Origin: Micropterus salmoides
Taxonomy: Eukaryota > Chordata > Actinopteri > Centrarchiformes > Centrarchidae
Direction: 5' to 3'
Length of the DNA stretch: 64,000 nt
Assembly (NCBI RefSeq): GCF_014851395.1
Contig: NW_024041150.1
Span: 124,001-188,000 of the forward strand
This document shows positions 1 to 10,780 of this stretch, one piece after another. The position numbers and the translations under genes were made by a program. The notes beneath the pieces were generated by a model, which was given only the letters and a program-made list of their open reading frames with translations, made no database searches and was not told the origin of the DNA. The stretch's first letter is position 1, and every line of letters starts with the position of its first letter.

Positions 1-705
1 GTCAGGGATACTATAATTTAACAGTGGTGAGAACTTCTCTCAGGCTTACCAATATTGTAAATATGCTATACAAACTGGCATACATTTCTTTTAAGCGTAT
101 TGTTGAAACCAAAATGTAGAGTGGCCATATAGTGCAGTATACAGTAAATTGAGGGTCAAAGTTAAGAGAAAAGAGAGCAAGAAACTTTCAGTTTATGAGC
201 GTGTGTCTTCAGGAGCATGTGCACCATACACAAATGAGTTCTTACTGCAGTGGCCCAGTTCAAACCTGTGGCTTATTAGCATGCATCTCCTCTCTCCTGT
301 ATTTATTTTCTCTCTTTGGCTGTACCATCATCAGATTTTTATTAGAATTGGGTGTTTGGGCACTTTTACTAAACATATGTCTACATATATTTCTACCGTT
401 TTCTTTTTGTGGTTGTAGGAAACTGTTATGAATTAGCATCCAATGCAGAGTTAAGCTAAATACAAAATCCTGGAGAAAGTGTGAGTGCTGTCTCTGAGAG
501 GTGACCTGGAGCAGGTGAGGGGTGTGAACGTGTGTCTGATTGTCTGCAGTGAGAATCTGTGTCTGATTGTCTGCAGTGTGGGGGAGGGTTTCTTGCGACC
601 AATGATGATCGTTAGGCCTTTGAACTTGAACTACTTAACATTTCACACTTGCACCCAATATTGTGTCTCGCCTAGTCTTGTAAACTTAGTGTCTCTTCAA
701 ACCCC
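1..705. other. Non-coding stretch, no gene seen
   Basis: This stretch is AT-rich, with only short chance reading frames lacking recognisable motifs. The one structured feature is a 21-bp unit (TGTGTCTGATTGTCTGCAGTG) present twice, at 531-551 and 558-578, a 27-bp tandem duplication. Nothing resembling a promoter, exon or RNA gene could be supported. Confidence 0.6.
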
Positions 706-1137
706 AAGTAACCACAGATTATATTTAGTTTAAATTATAAGTTTCTCTTAGAAATTATCAATTTCTTTTTTATTTATTCATGCTGGAGTGTGAGTGTCAA
801 TCCATGCTATCTAAGAGGGAACTTGTGTCATTGTGTACCAGCCAACAGTGGACATTTTTGTAATGCAAAACAACAAACAAAATGCATTCCGTTACATACA
901 GATTAAAGATACATGTACATTGTAAAATTGATTGAAATCCTGTGATTGTCATAATTGGTCAATATACTGGGAAAATTGGGGGGCTAAATCCTTTCAAAGG
1001 GCTGGTGAAAGTTCATAATAAATCTGTTTTTAGCAAATAAAAAAAGAACATTAAGAATCTTCCTGCTGAACATTTACTTTCTAATTGAAATTTATTTATC
1101 ATGCTTGAGGAATATTTAATGATGTTGGAGTGTGACT

Positions 1138-1183
1138 GTTGCTCCATAGGATCTAAGAGGGGACATGTGCCCTATGTAGCAAC
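1138..1183. repeat. Stem-loop core of B repeat, copy 1
   Basis: GTTGCT-C-CATAGG at the left pairs with CCTATG-T-AGCAAC at the right: 12 base pairs with one mismatch, closing a 20-nt loop that holds AGAGGGGACATG. The same outer stem exists in the two other B copies. Confidence 0.6.
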
Positions 1184-2084
1184 AGTGGATTCCTGTTATT
1201 TAATGTGTCATCGGTAATAGTCTTTTTGTCATGGGTAATGTGGGTTACACATTTCTTAGCAAAGGACAGCAGCTTCTCAGGTGGAGGATCAAACTTCAGG
1301 CTCTTGAATTTTTAAGTTGGTAAAGTTTTGTGCTTTAATGTTTTGTTTGGAGAAAGGAGGCAAGTTCAGAATAGGGAATGTGTGTGGGTCAAAAAGCGTC
1401 AAATACCAGTGAACTAGTTATGAGCAATACTTTTGAATGAAGAACATATTATGAGTTGGAAAAGACTTAATTGAGAGTTATTTGGAAACTATTACTTGTT
1501 ACATAACAATAGACCTTATTTACAAGTATAACTAAAGATTCCATTTAGGTTACATTATAATTTTCTTTTAAGAATCATACATTTCTTTTTTACTCATCCA
1601 TGTTGCAGTGTGAGTGTCGATTCATGCTATCTAAGAGGGAACTTGTGTCATTATATACCAGCCAACAGTGGACATTTCTGTAATGCAAATCAACAAACAA
1701 AATGCACACCTATAAATATAGATTAAAGAAACAAGTACATTGTAAAATTGATTAAAATCATGTCCTAATTGGTCAATATCATATTTGGAAGATTTGGGGG
1801 CTAAACCATTTCAAAGGTCTAGTAAAACTTAATAAATATGTTTTTAGCAATTAATAAAAAATTAATACAAAGTATCTTGCTGCTGACCATGTTGTTCCTA
1901 CTTTTTATTTATTTATCTTAAAGTACTTATGACTCTCCTGACTTGTGGGCAGCCCTTCATTTTGATGCAGTGTCAAGATTGAAAATGGTTAAGCCATCAA
2001 CTAAAGCTGAGACATCATATTTCATTACAAAACAATAATAACAAATCATGCTTGAGGAATATTTAATGATGTTGGAGTGTGACT

Positions 2085-2131
2085 GTTGCTCCATACTATC
2101 TAAGAGGGGACACGTGTCGTTATGTAGCAAC
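2085..2131. repeat. Stem-loop core of B repeat, copy 2
   Basis: GTTGCT-C-CATA pairs with TATG-T-AGCAAC, 10 base pairs with the same single mismatch as the other copies. The loop contains the perfect 10-bp palindrome GACACGTGTC (2109-2118), which includes an E-box-like CACGTG. Confidence 0.6.
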
Positions 2132-2671
2132 CAACAGTGGATTCCTGTCATTTAATGCCATACAAGTGTGGACCTTTTTTTCTGTAGGCAATGCGGACCA
2201 GTAAATATTATGCATTCCTGATGAAAACTCATCAGGACATTAATGCTTCATGAATTAATTTGGGTAGCCCTTTATATTAGGGCTTGTCCATAAAGTACAC
2301 AGGTACATCTAAGCTTGCAAGTCTGTAACTAAACCAGCATTTTCATTCCACACTTCAACAAGGGATCGACTTTGCCTCTGGATGTCATGTCATCGGTAAT
2401 AGTCTTTTTCTCATGGGTAATGTGGGTTACACATTTCTTAGCAAAGGACAGCAGCTTCTCAGGTGGAGGATCAAACTTCAGGCTCTTGAAGGTTTAAGTT
2501 GGTAAAGTTTTACTTATGACTCCCCAAACTTGTGGGCAGCCCTTCATTATAATACAGTGTCAAGAGTGAAAATGTTTAAGCCATCCATTAAAGCTGAGAC
2601 TTTATATTTCATTACAAAAACATAACAAAACATGCGGAATAATTATTGATGCTGGATGTTGGAGTGTGACT

Positions 2672-2718
2672 GTTGCTCCATACTATCTAAGAGGGGACAT
2701 GTGTCGTTATGTAGCAAC
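2672..2718. repeat. Stem-loop core of B repeat, copy 3
   Basis: The stem GTTGCT-C-CATA / TATG-T-AGCAAC is the same as in copy 2. The loop palindrome is degraded to GACATGTGTC. Confidence 0.6.
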
Positions 2719-2869
2719 CAACAGTGGACTCATGTCATTAAATGCCATACAAGTGTGGACCTTTTTTCTGTAGGCCTAATGCAAACATGAAAATACCATG
2801 CATTCCTGATGAAAACCCATCAGGACATCATTTTATTTGGGCAGCCTTTTATCTTACAGTCTGAAGCTT

Positions 2870-3649
2870 AATACTAGTTAGGAAATCTACTATTGCTGAG
2901 CCTTTAAGTTTTGTTTCAAAAGCATATTATCAAATCATGTGTCAACAGACTGCTTAGTTGAGATTAAATTTTTCTCATAAGTATTATTGTTTTTGATTCA
3001 AAACCAGTCTAAGATTCAGTTATTAAGAGCAAATACAAAGTAACTCTTTAAAATGCATACATCACAGGTCATAAAAATGACCATCCCACACAGAAGAATA
3101 TGAATTCCCCTAAGAGAAAATTTAAATAAGTGCACTAGTGTAATAAGATATTTTATTATTATTTAAACGGTATTCGAAACCTAGATCAAGTAATTTTTGT
3201 TGGTAATACTGTAGTGCTTGATATCAATGCATGCAGCAAAGTTACTTCTGAATTAAAGTTTAAAGTTTATTTATTTTCAGTTAAAGTGATTAAAGTTTGG
3301 ATCACGGTGAAATGTTTACACATTGCTCACATTAAAGTTAAATTATCCATTTTTGAAAGAAACAAAGAAAGTCTTTGAAGGTAAAAACAGTCATTAGGTG
3401 AGAATGAGCACAGACAGTTCCACTGCATAACAATGGAGGTCCCCTCTTGGATAGGTAGCTATCGTTTAAGGATCTAAGTCCCCTCTTGGCAATTTCTTTA
3501 AAAAGCAAAAAAAAGCAAATTTGCAGTAATATTATGTTAAAAGACAGTAAAAGTAAATTTTGTATTATATTTATTTTACTTCAAAAGGACTGGAAACACA
3601 GGTCCACACTTGGCAGTTTACTCCGACGGTGCACTGTTGGATAGGTACG

Positions 3650-3650
<1 letters not shown>
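2870..3650. other. AT-rich non-coding DNA with inverted core fragments
   Basis: No gene is seen. At about 3436-3490 the motif GTCCCCTCTTGG occurs twice. It is the reverse complement of the CCAAGAGGGGAC part of the upstream array core, so two partial core copies lie here in opposite orientation, about 0.7 kb past the last direct copy. Confidence 0.5.

Positions 3651-3692
<42 letters not shown>
3651..3692. repeat. (TG)n microsatellite with CA-rich flank
   Basis: An almost pure TG dinucleotide run, followed at 3735-3850 by interrupted CA-rich sequence. The reading frames through it are low-complexity artefacts. Confidence 0.95.
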
Positions 3693-3695
<3 letters not shown>

Positions 3696-3859
3696 GAGAG
3701 AAGAGGTCACAGAGACTTTTATTGTCTTTTCTCAGGACACACAGCCACACACTGTACAGACTCTCATTTACACAGACATGCACAGAAGTGCAAGTAATCT
3801 GTCACACACACACTCACACACAAATGCACACACACGCTCAGAGGGAGCATAGGTGAAGC

Positions 3860-4560
3860 TGCTGAACTGTAAAAAGGTTCAGTGAACTCTGACTGTTAAT
3901 AACAAGAGTCCACGTCAGATTTCATTTCCTGCGTGACTCTTTGCCCTTCCTCTGTCACATTTTCTCTCTTTCCCCCATGGTTTTCTCCTCTTTGTTTCTT
4001 CACTACTATCATCTGGATTAAAGCCTTCTTCTGCAATTTTTATCTATTGTGTGTTTCTCATTGCATTATTTAGATACATAGATGGAAAATAAGAATCTAA
4101 AAATATCCTAGTTGCAGCTAAAAATGTTGAAACATCGACTCTGACTAAAGCTTTTACTAAATTCAACTTCAGTTGTGTTTATCAGTTTTAAGTTAGTATG
4201 CTAATAATTTGGCAGTTGTCCTTGAATAAAGGCAATGCTTATTAGCTTCACTTTAGCACTGACATCTCCATTCATGCATTTCTGAGTCAGGCTTTCAAGA
4301 GAGAGGAAAATTAACTGTTAAATAAAAAAAAATATGGTGAAATCTAAGAATCTCACAGCGAACAGTGAGTACGGACAGAGTGACTGTTTATTTAAAATGA
4401 AAGAAAGCCACCTTTTTCTGGGACAAAAACACATCTTGGATGGTGTAAAGCAAACAGGCACACACACACAAAAATACACACACCTATTAATGGAATCTTT
4501 TCAAGTCACAAGAAAGATGTTATTTTTTGATTTCTCCATCTGACTCTGTGCCTTATTAAG
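3860..4560. other. Non-coding stretch, no gene seen
   Basis: AT-rich sequence with a short CA-rich patch near 4460-4485. No exon-like or transposon motif was recognised. Confidence 0.5.
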
Positions 4561-4800
4561 TTATTGGTAGTAAAGTGGGTCGAAGTGTCGTGGCAGAGAA
4601 AGCCAATTATCTCCCCTCGTCCTCTGAGACCTGTCTTTAATTATCAACTTTTTATAACTCCGGTCTTAATGATATAGCCGACGGTGTCTCTGTCTCACTA
4701 TTGTCTCTGTCTGGATTTCTTCATCTGTGGTTTGATAACTCTGTTTAATGAAACCGCAGGCAGTGTGCCTCTGAATCCGACACTCTAACCTTATTTTAAC
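4560..4800. promoter_or_regulatory. Candidate conserved non-coding element
   Basis: This is unique-looking sequence without repeat signatures. It carries several homeodomain-type AT motifs (CCAATTATC, TTTAATTATC, TCTTAATGATATAG) separated by GC-richer words such as CCCCTCGTCCTC and AACCGCAGGCAGTG, which includes a Runx-like AACCGCA. That texture is typical of vertebrate developmental enhancers. The call is inference from composition only. Confidence 0.3.
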
Positions 4801-5390
4801 ATCCTATTTCAACATGTAACTCTACTTCTGTCTGCACTCAAAGAAATGAATACCAAAATCACTCTGATAATTAACAACATTTAAAGAAAATATACTGTAT
4901 ATTTTTTGTCATAATGAGAAAGATAAAATGTGAACAATGACTGACGTATTTGACTCCTGAACAAATATTTTTTTGACTTTAATGGAGAACTGGCTTGTTC
5001 ACTTGAAGGAGCCAGTTCATACAGCTGACTCTTTTGCGACCAACACATCACAAATTCACAATAGAAATGTGTCTTTCTATCAGGATGAACGGAAATTGCA
5101 TGAATTTCTGTTTATTCATTTGATTGTTTTTGAGTCCGTTTGACAACTGATTATGCTCAGTTAAAAGTCATTTAATTGTTTGGTTGATATGTGTATGTCA
5201 CATAACAAAATTTTCACAGAGCTGCACGTTTTATTGATTTTTAAATTCTTTAAATTTTGGATTTTTCTAAAGATTTTCAAAAAGTCTTAGCAGGGGAAAA
5301 ATAACATCCTAACCAATGTTCACTTTAAAATATTTTCAAGAGAAGTTCTTCTTGCAAAAGCTGCTGTGTCGCAAAACAGTTCCTGTCTGC
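4800..5390. other. Non-coding stretch, no gene seen
   Basis: AT-rich DNA with no supported feature. Confidence 0.5.
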
Positions 5391-5394
5391 AATG

Positions 5395-5590
5395 TACATG
5401 GCAAATGGATTGCATAGCACCTTTTTAGTCCTTGCAACCACTCAAAGCACACTACATCACATTCACACAATTTGGGGTTCATGGTCATGACCAGGGACAC
5501 TTCAGCATGCACACTTGGGAGCAGGATCAAACCACCAACCTTTTGATAAGTGAATTACCACTTTACCCCCTGAGCCACAGCCACCCCTCT
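5395..5590 (+). repeat. TATAGCGCCTTT-type interspersed repeat, copy 1
   Basis: It reads from a decayed ATAGCACCTTTTTAGTC and CCACTCAAAGC start through AATTTGGGGTTCA, GGACACTTCAGCATGC and CACTTTACCCCCTGAGCCAC. The same order of words is in the copy near 61.5 kb, and the start is in the copy near 40.3 kb. This is a very common teleost interspersed repeat; the superfamily is not decided here. Confidence 0.7.
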
Positions 5591-5699
5591 GTGTACGCAA
5601 CTATTGCGTCCATATGAGACCCATCTGCTAGTATCGGGGGTTGTTTGGAGATTGCCACGGGTTGCCTTGGCAGGAGGGACTGCAACTGTGACACCACAC

Positions 5700-5823
5700 A
5701 ACTTGTGGGTCTTGACTTAAGACTTGACTTGGACTTGCCTGTCTTGATTGGTCTGGATTTGGGACTTGAGTGCTAAGACTTGAGACTTGTGACTTGTAAA
5801 ACAATGATATGGTCCCACCTCTG
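5700..5823 (-). mobile_element. hAT-like element terminus with ACTTG-rich subterminal repeats
   Basis: On the minus strand this begins CAGAGGTGGGACCATATCAT, a CAGAGG-type hAT-like end. It continues as iterations of CAAGTC/CTCAAGTC (ACTTG/GACTT on the plus strand). A related ACTTG-rich block lies at about 17.43-17.56 kb. The opposite terminus was not found, so this is probably a fragment. It ends exactly inside a piggyBac transposase motif. Confidence 0.55.
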
Positions 5824-6779
5824 AACAGTTGGTCTGACAGATCGACACCTCCCCTGTGCTTGTATTCAATGACAAGTGTTGCATGGAATGGATTTAGTAG
5901 TCCAGTCTCCATTTTGAGTTCTGACTATCCTCTGCACAATGCTTCCAGAGAGTGCCTGGTGCAGAGACCCTGCGTCTGTCCATCCACTTCACAAAAACCA
6001 GTGGGTCTTCACAGATCCACCTAAAGTTTCTAGGATTTTTTTATTCAGAGAATTTGAGTGTGTGCAGGGCCATTCACTTCTATTGTCTCTGTATGCACCA
6101 CATGCTTCGATATTCAGGCTAAGCAGATCCTTGAAGAGTCTTGGAATGGTGTAGAAATGATCCACATACAGATGAAATGATCTGGTGTCCCCTTCTTTCT
6201 CAACATTCTCACATTCTCAACATCTTTCTTAGGATCACTCATGTGGTTGTTACAAATTCTCATGTGGTGACTGTCCCGTGGCATGCTGTTGGGTGGAACT
6301 TGCACAATGAAAATGGTCTTCATTTTCCAGGATTCCTGGATGTCATTCAGGTTCCCCAGTGCAAAGAATAAAATCAGTCCCACATATCGGAAAAAAAACT
6401 TCTGGACGTTGATGTTAGCCCATGATTTTTTATTTTTTTTTAGCAGCTTGTTTATTTGTGTTTTGGCAAATTGATTAAGCTGCATCATTGCTGAAAAACA
6501 GTTGGAATAGGTCTAGTTGTTTATATGTGCTGCTTGAATTAATTTGGTGCCCAGTGGGTCTTGCTGGGATGAACGTTTTGACACTGGACATGTGTCTGAA
6601 TCTCTCTCTGTTGAGTTTATGTGACGTGGCCAAGGCTGCTGGCTGTGGCCATGCCCGATGTGTAGATCTGGTGTGTGGTGTAGAGCGAGATAATGATCTG
6701 TGTCCGTGACCTCTTTTTCATGGGGGTGGCTGCTCAACAAATGACCACCAAATGTGCAAACAAGTAAAGCCATGTACAT
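5824..6779 (-). pseudogene. piggyBac transposase remnant
   Basis: A transposase pseudogene of a piggyBac DNA transposon reads leftward. In order on the minus strand there is a possible N-terminal acidic or linker part (about 6779-6515) and the motif DLFQLFFSND (about 6505-6476) in a shifted frame. A 124-residue open stretch (6488-6114) follows with VQKFFFRYVGLILFFALGN, NLNDIQESW and HMSDPKKD. Near 5865-5824 is the piggyBac word GGVDLSDQL. The whole family protein is about 500-600 residues, so most of the catalytic middle, with its aspartates, is missing or scrambled. Several frameshifts and stops separate the pieces. The family is recognised from these motifs; the exact borders are inferred. 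Confidence 0.7.
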
Positions 6780-8830
6780 ATTTTCATTTTTATTTCATGT
6801 TCTGAAAATAAATATAGGCCATTTACTCTTCAGCTAGATCAAGTCCCTCTTGGCTGCAGATTTTTGTTGTGGCAATAAAATTATCTATTGGCTGATGTCA
6901 AGAACCCAAATAACAACTATACAGTATATCCATGCGTCCATGGGTTTAGTATTCAACCACTGTGGTTGCATCTTCAAAAACCACATGCTGGGAGTCTTGG
7001 TAGGATATGTATTACTTTCAGTGTGTAAACTGAATCATAAAATTAAACTGTCACATGAAGAAACCAATCAGAGTGAAGAACACATTATGCTTCTTATCTG
7101 TATATTTTGTGCACTGATTAGATTTATTTATTTATTGAGATATGAACTGGTATCAGAGGTGTTTATATGTTTAAAAACTCATGAAGGGAACAAAGTTAAC
7201 ATTAAGGCCTGCACAGAAGGCTTTGTGATGATCACTCATCTCACAATTGGCAGATGCAGAAGTAAATACACCAAGGAAATACTGCTGGCATATGAATAAG
7301 ACATACGCAGGTGAAAATCGAGATAGGAACCCAAAAGAGCGCTCTACAGACCAGTCGACCTGTCAATTTCTCATCAAGTGGAAGTTCACATAAAATGTAA
7401 GATATTTCTGATTTTTTTTGTCATTTTAATAACCTCTCAATCTTTTTTAAATTGCTCTCAACTTCCCACATGACAGATGACTGTAATTGGCCTTTGACGT
7501 TTAGAAATTAGCCAACCAGACAGCAGAAGTATTCAAATCTTGCCAACAACGCTGAATGACCCAAAGCCATGCAGACAAGAAGTGTGATAAGATGTTAAGA
7601 TGATTCAGAGCTCAATTTGCAATGAAAATAGTCTGCTGCAGTTCATGTGACCAAGACTTGTAAAGGATTTTCAGCACCGCATCCAAATAAAGAAAAACAC
7701 ACTGATTTAAACAAAACTGGTGTCTTTATGATGCAGGGATCCACGAGAAGTTATCCTGCAAGACATTTTGGCCTTCACCCAAAGTTTGAGGTCAATAGAA
7801 AGCAAATCATTTTGGTCTTCAAACATTTTACAGTCGTAAAAGGATATTCTAGCATCTTTATCAGTGCCAATAACCAAAGAAACACTTGGACAACCATTTA
7901 TTTAAATACAATGAGATGTGGTAATTAAGAAAGCATGCTAAGTCTCCCCTTGGGCTCTATCACAAAGACAGCTACATACTCCCAAGAAGCAGCCTTACAT
8001 TTTACTGCCTCAGTCCTGGCAACTGGAGCAAAATTTTCTTGGAAACAAGAAGTGGCAATGTAATCAAAGTATAGTACAGTTAAGAGTCAACAGAAGGAGA
8101 AGACTAACACTTAACCAGTGTCGATCTTTCTGATGCTGATCAGAAATTGTTTTGTTACTATTTCACTCCTTGAAAAGAAGTAATCTTTAAGAGAATACAA
8201 AAGGTTGCCCACTTATTTTACATTCAGCTCAAAGGGATACTCAGCAAAACCATCAAGTACTAAATTGCCTGTAGGCTTGAGAGGAGGCTCTGAAAAGTTT
8301 GTATTCTAGCTCTGGCTGGATGCCTTGCAACCATAACTTTCTATTAATAATAAACAACTTAGCAAGCTGTAAGAACATGGCACTATAAATATACAGAAAA
8401 TCTAAAACAATATATTCAGGAATATAGTTTATTAAATGGTTCTAATACATTTTTGTCAGACTAAGTTAAATTCAAGGGGATTTCTAGTTGTTTGCTAAGA
8501 GGTTATGGTGTAGCTTTGGAGCTGATACACCAAGGCTGATATGCACCTTCTCATAAGTACAGTCAAAGATCTCTAATGCAAAATACCATTTGGGCTGCTT
8601 GTGTTTTCTCCTACAATCTTCTAGCTTTTGCTAATTTTGAAAAACATGTAACAAAAAGTCATCACTTTCATCACAAACCTGCTGCATTTAAAACCCGCAT
8701 AATAGTAAATGAAAAAAAAATTAAACATGCCAATGCACTGCAGTAGTATCCTTTTCAGTAATTAGAAAGGGCTAAATAGGAGTCACCTTATGTAACTCCA
8801 TTTCTATAAGCCCATGTGTTTTCCAATAAT
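6780..8830. other. Non-coding stretch, no gene supported
   Basis: Plain AT-rich DNA. A 149-codon plus-strand frame at 6850-7299 has no domain, no compositional support and no exon context, and I treat it as chance. No microsatellite or transposon terminus was recognised. Confidence 0.5.
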
Positions 8831-9660
8831 TTATCACAAAGTGAATTGAAGAATTTAACAAAGTTATTGTGAGAAATATAACTAGAGCACAATGTGGCCT
8901 GATCATGTACAATCTAGTGTTGAAATATGATGCTGAATTATAAATCAAAACCTGTGCCCAGGGTGCGAACTACAGGGGAGCCAGGGGGAGCTTAGCTCCA
9001 CTTAATAAGACATCAGCTCCCCTAAAAGCATGATTTGTGATATTTTTGGGGGACAGCATGCTTTATTGACATTAATCTCAATATTTCTCTATCATCATGG
9101 ATCATGCAAAGCGTTAGCATCACCTGACCGTCCACAGCAGGCAAGTCGCTCCGTGACCTCCTTTCCCTGGTCCGCCCCTCTCCTTCTCCGGTACGGGTTG
9201 TGTCGCTAGTATGACCGACACGCTGTGAACGGTTCGTGATCGTTCCCTTTAGCTGGATGAATATTATGCATGATCCATGCACTACTCCACGCAACTTTCA
9301 AAATTTTTCCCTCACACAGAGAAAAGAAAGGTCAGGTCGCAAACACAGCTGCAGCTGAGAAGCAAAATGGCTACATATGATTATAATGATAATTATTATT
9401 ATAATAAGACAAGCATGCCTGATACTTTCACAGTCAGCCCCAGGCCTACATGCCTCCAGCAATTAATGATTCAGCAGTAAGAATCACTGTCCTCCCACCC
9501 CGTCCAGGAAAAAAAGAAAACTGAGCTCCCCAAAAACTATGGTATAGTTCGCACACTGCCTGCGTCCAAGAATACTTTAAGTATAACCCCAGTTTAAATC
9601 TTGTATTACATTAGACCAGTTAGCATTACCTGTAAAGATGCTTGCAGTAGTCCTGGTGAA
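8831..9660 (+). repeat. Older interspersed repeat, copy at 8.8 kb (split by hAT)
   Basis: TTATCACAAAG, AGTTATTGTG and TGATCATGTACAAT follow in the same order and spacing as at 40951-41090. After the hAT element (8959-9558) is skipped, the sequence resumes with words weakly similar to the continuation at 41.1 kb (ACTTTAA...TATAAC versus GACTTTAACCAC). The hAT therefore probably landed within this older repeat. The family is unknown to me. Confidence 0.5.
8959..9558 (+). mobile_element. Short non-autonomous hAT element
   Basis: The terminal inverted repeats are CAGGGTGCGAACTA at the left and TAGTTCGCACACTG at the right, a 14-bp match with one difference. The CAG(G/T)G ends are the classic hAT form. 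The flanking 8-mers CCTGTGCC and CCTGCGTC match at 6 of 8 positions, as expected of an old 8-bp TSD. The body has no transposase, and the small reading frames in it are not meaningful. GGGGAGC/GCTCCCC words near both ends form a further subterminal inverted repeat. Confidence 0.85.
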
Positions 9661-10380
9661 GGTCTCACATGTTTATGGCCATTGTACAACAATGTTTCCC
9701 ACATAAAGATTTACTTTGGCAGGCCGCCCAGGTATACTAACGGCTGCCCAGGTATAGTTGGTGACCCATTTTAGCATTTTGCAGAGAAACAGAGAGAGTT
9801 GTTTTCTATCTATTACTTTACAAGACGCTGACACGGTGGATATTTTACAATATGGATCAGGTAAAGCAACAGTGAACACACCATTTCAGATGTCATTCAT
9901 TAGCTACCACGTTGGTTTCATTTTGAATGGGTAACAAGTCTTTCAGTAAGACCATTTTAAACCTTTATTATTGACCACTGAGGGTGATACTATTTTGCCC
10001 TGCTCCATTCTCACAAAGTTGAACACATTCACACCTGGAAGCTTTCTAGTACAACCAGTTGGCTCTGTTAGCCACTGAAAATTCACAGGGGCCGTTCAAA
10101 CAATTCAAATAATCAATGACGTTATGCTGGTGTACCTCTTGCTTAAATGCACACAGCGTCTTTCTTAATGGGGAGACTTTTCATCCAATTTCAGAGATCA
10201 AACCAGCAACTTTTCAGTCTCTTCAAGACGCTGCTACTTCAGATCAGTTCTATATGTTAATGATTTACCAATGTTAAAGAAATACATGAAGCAGCTTAAC
10301 TAGATCATTGAAAGTCTCAAGGTGCTATAAAATCTGAATTCCTTAATACTCCCTGCTCATAGCTGTCTTATGGCAATCAG
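9660..10380. other. Non-coding stretch, no gene seen
   Basis: No feature supported beyond ordinary AT-rich DNA. Confidence 0.5.
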
Positions 10381-10780
10381 CCGCTCTCAGAGTCCCGAGT
10401 TCAAGTTGCCACCAGTGGAGGCACAGGCTCTCAGATGCTCTTGAAGAAACTCTTTTGCCCTGCAGTCTGACATTACATGATGATATGCGTCAGTCTCTGC
10501 GCTGCTGTCTCTCTCTAGCTCCTTGGCTCTGTCCCGTAGAAGGAAATGACTGAGAGATTATTCATTGCAGGATAATGACGGTACAGGAGCGCAAGTGCCA
10601 AAGGCTCTTGATAGACTGCCAGACAGAGCAGTCTGCATCTGTGTGTGTGTGTTGATAATAGTTTACCAGGCAGAATGACTGTCTGAAAGAGTTGGAAGTG
10701 TCTCTGGCTGCACTTGAACATGATTTGGAGCTCATTCAGACATAATTTGCAGCACAACGAGAGAAAGGGTGCAGGAGAAA
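10380..10780. promoter_or_regulatory. Candidate conserved non-coding element (weak)
   Basis: A higher-complexity, GC-moderate stretch without repeat signatures contains words such as CAGTCTGACATTACATGATG, GAGAGATTATTCATTGCAGG and GAACATGATTTGGAGCTCATT. A (TG)n stub sits at 10640-10652. It stands out from its AT-rich surroundings but has no coding pattern. Confidence 0.2.

Larger units (their letters stand above)
705..2870. repeat. Array of diverged tandem and higher-order repeats
   Basis: Two related block types alternate. Type A runs about 709-1065 and again 1529-1885. Type B begins about 1095, 2045 and 2630. The segment 1923-2512 is itself duplicated in part as 2513-2865, a period of about 590 bp. 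Every block holds a core of about 75 bp built around CTATCTAAGAGGGGACATG and CCAACAGTGGA, giving five cores in about 2 kb. A second shared piece (TCATCGGTAATAGTC to GGCTCTTGAA) occurs near 1207-1320 and 2390-2490. Copies differ by scattered substitutions and indels, so the array is not recent. No coding potential is seen. It could be a local satellite or a tandemly amplified piece of a transposon; I do not recognise the family. Confidence 0.8.

Noticed and set aside
6850..7299. 149-codon plus-strand frame
   Set aside because: No domain, no repeat or exon context, AT-rich composition; likely chance.
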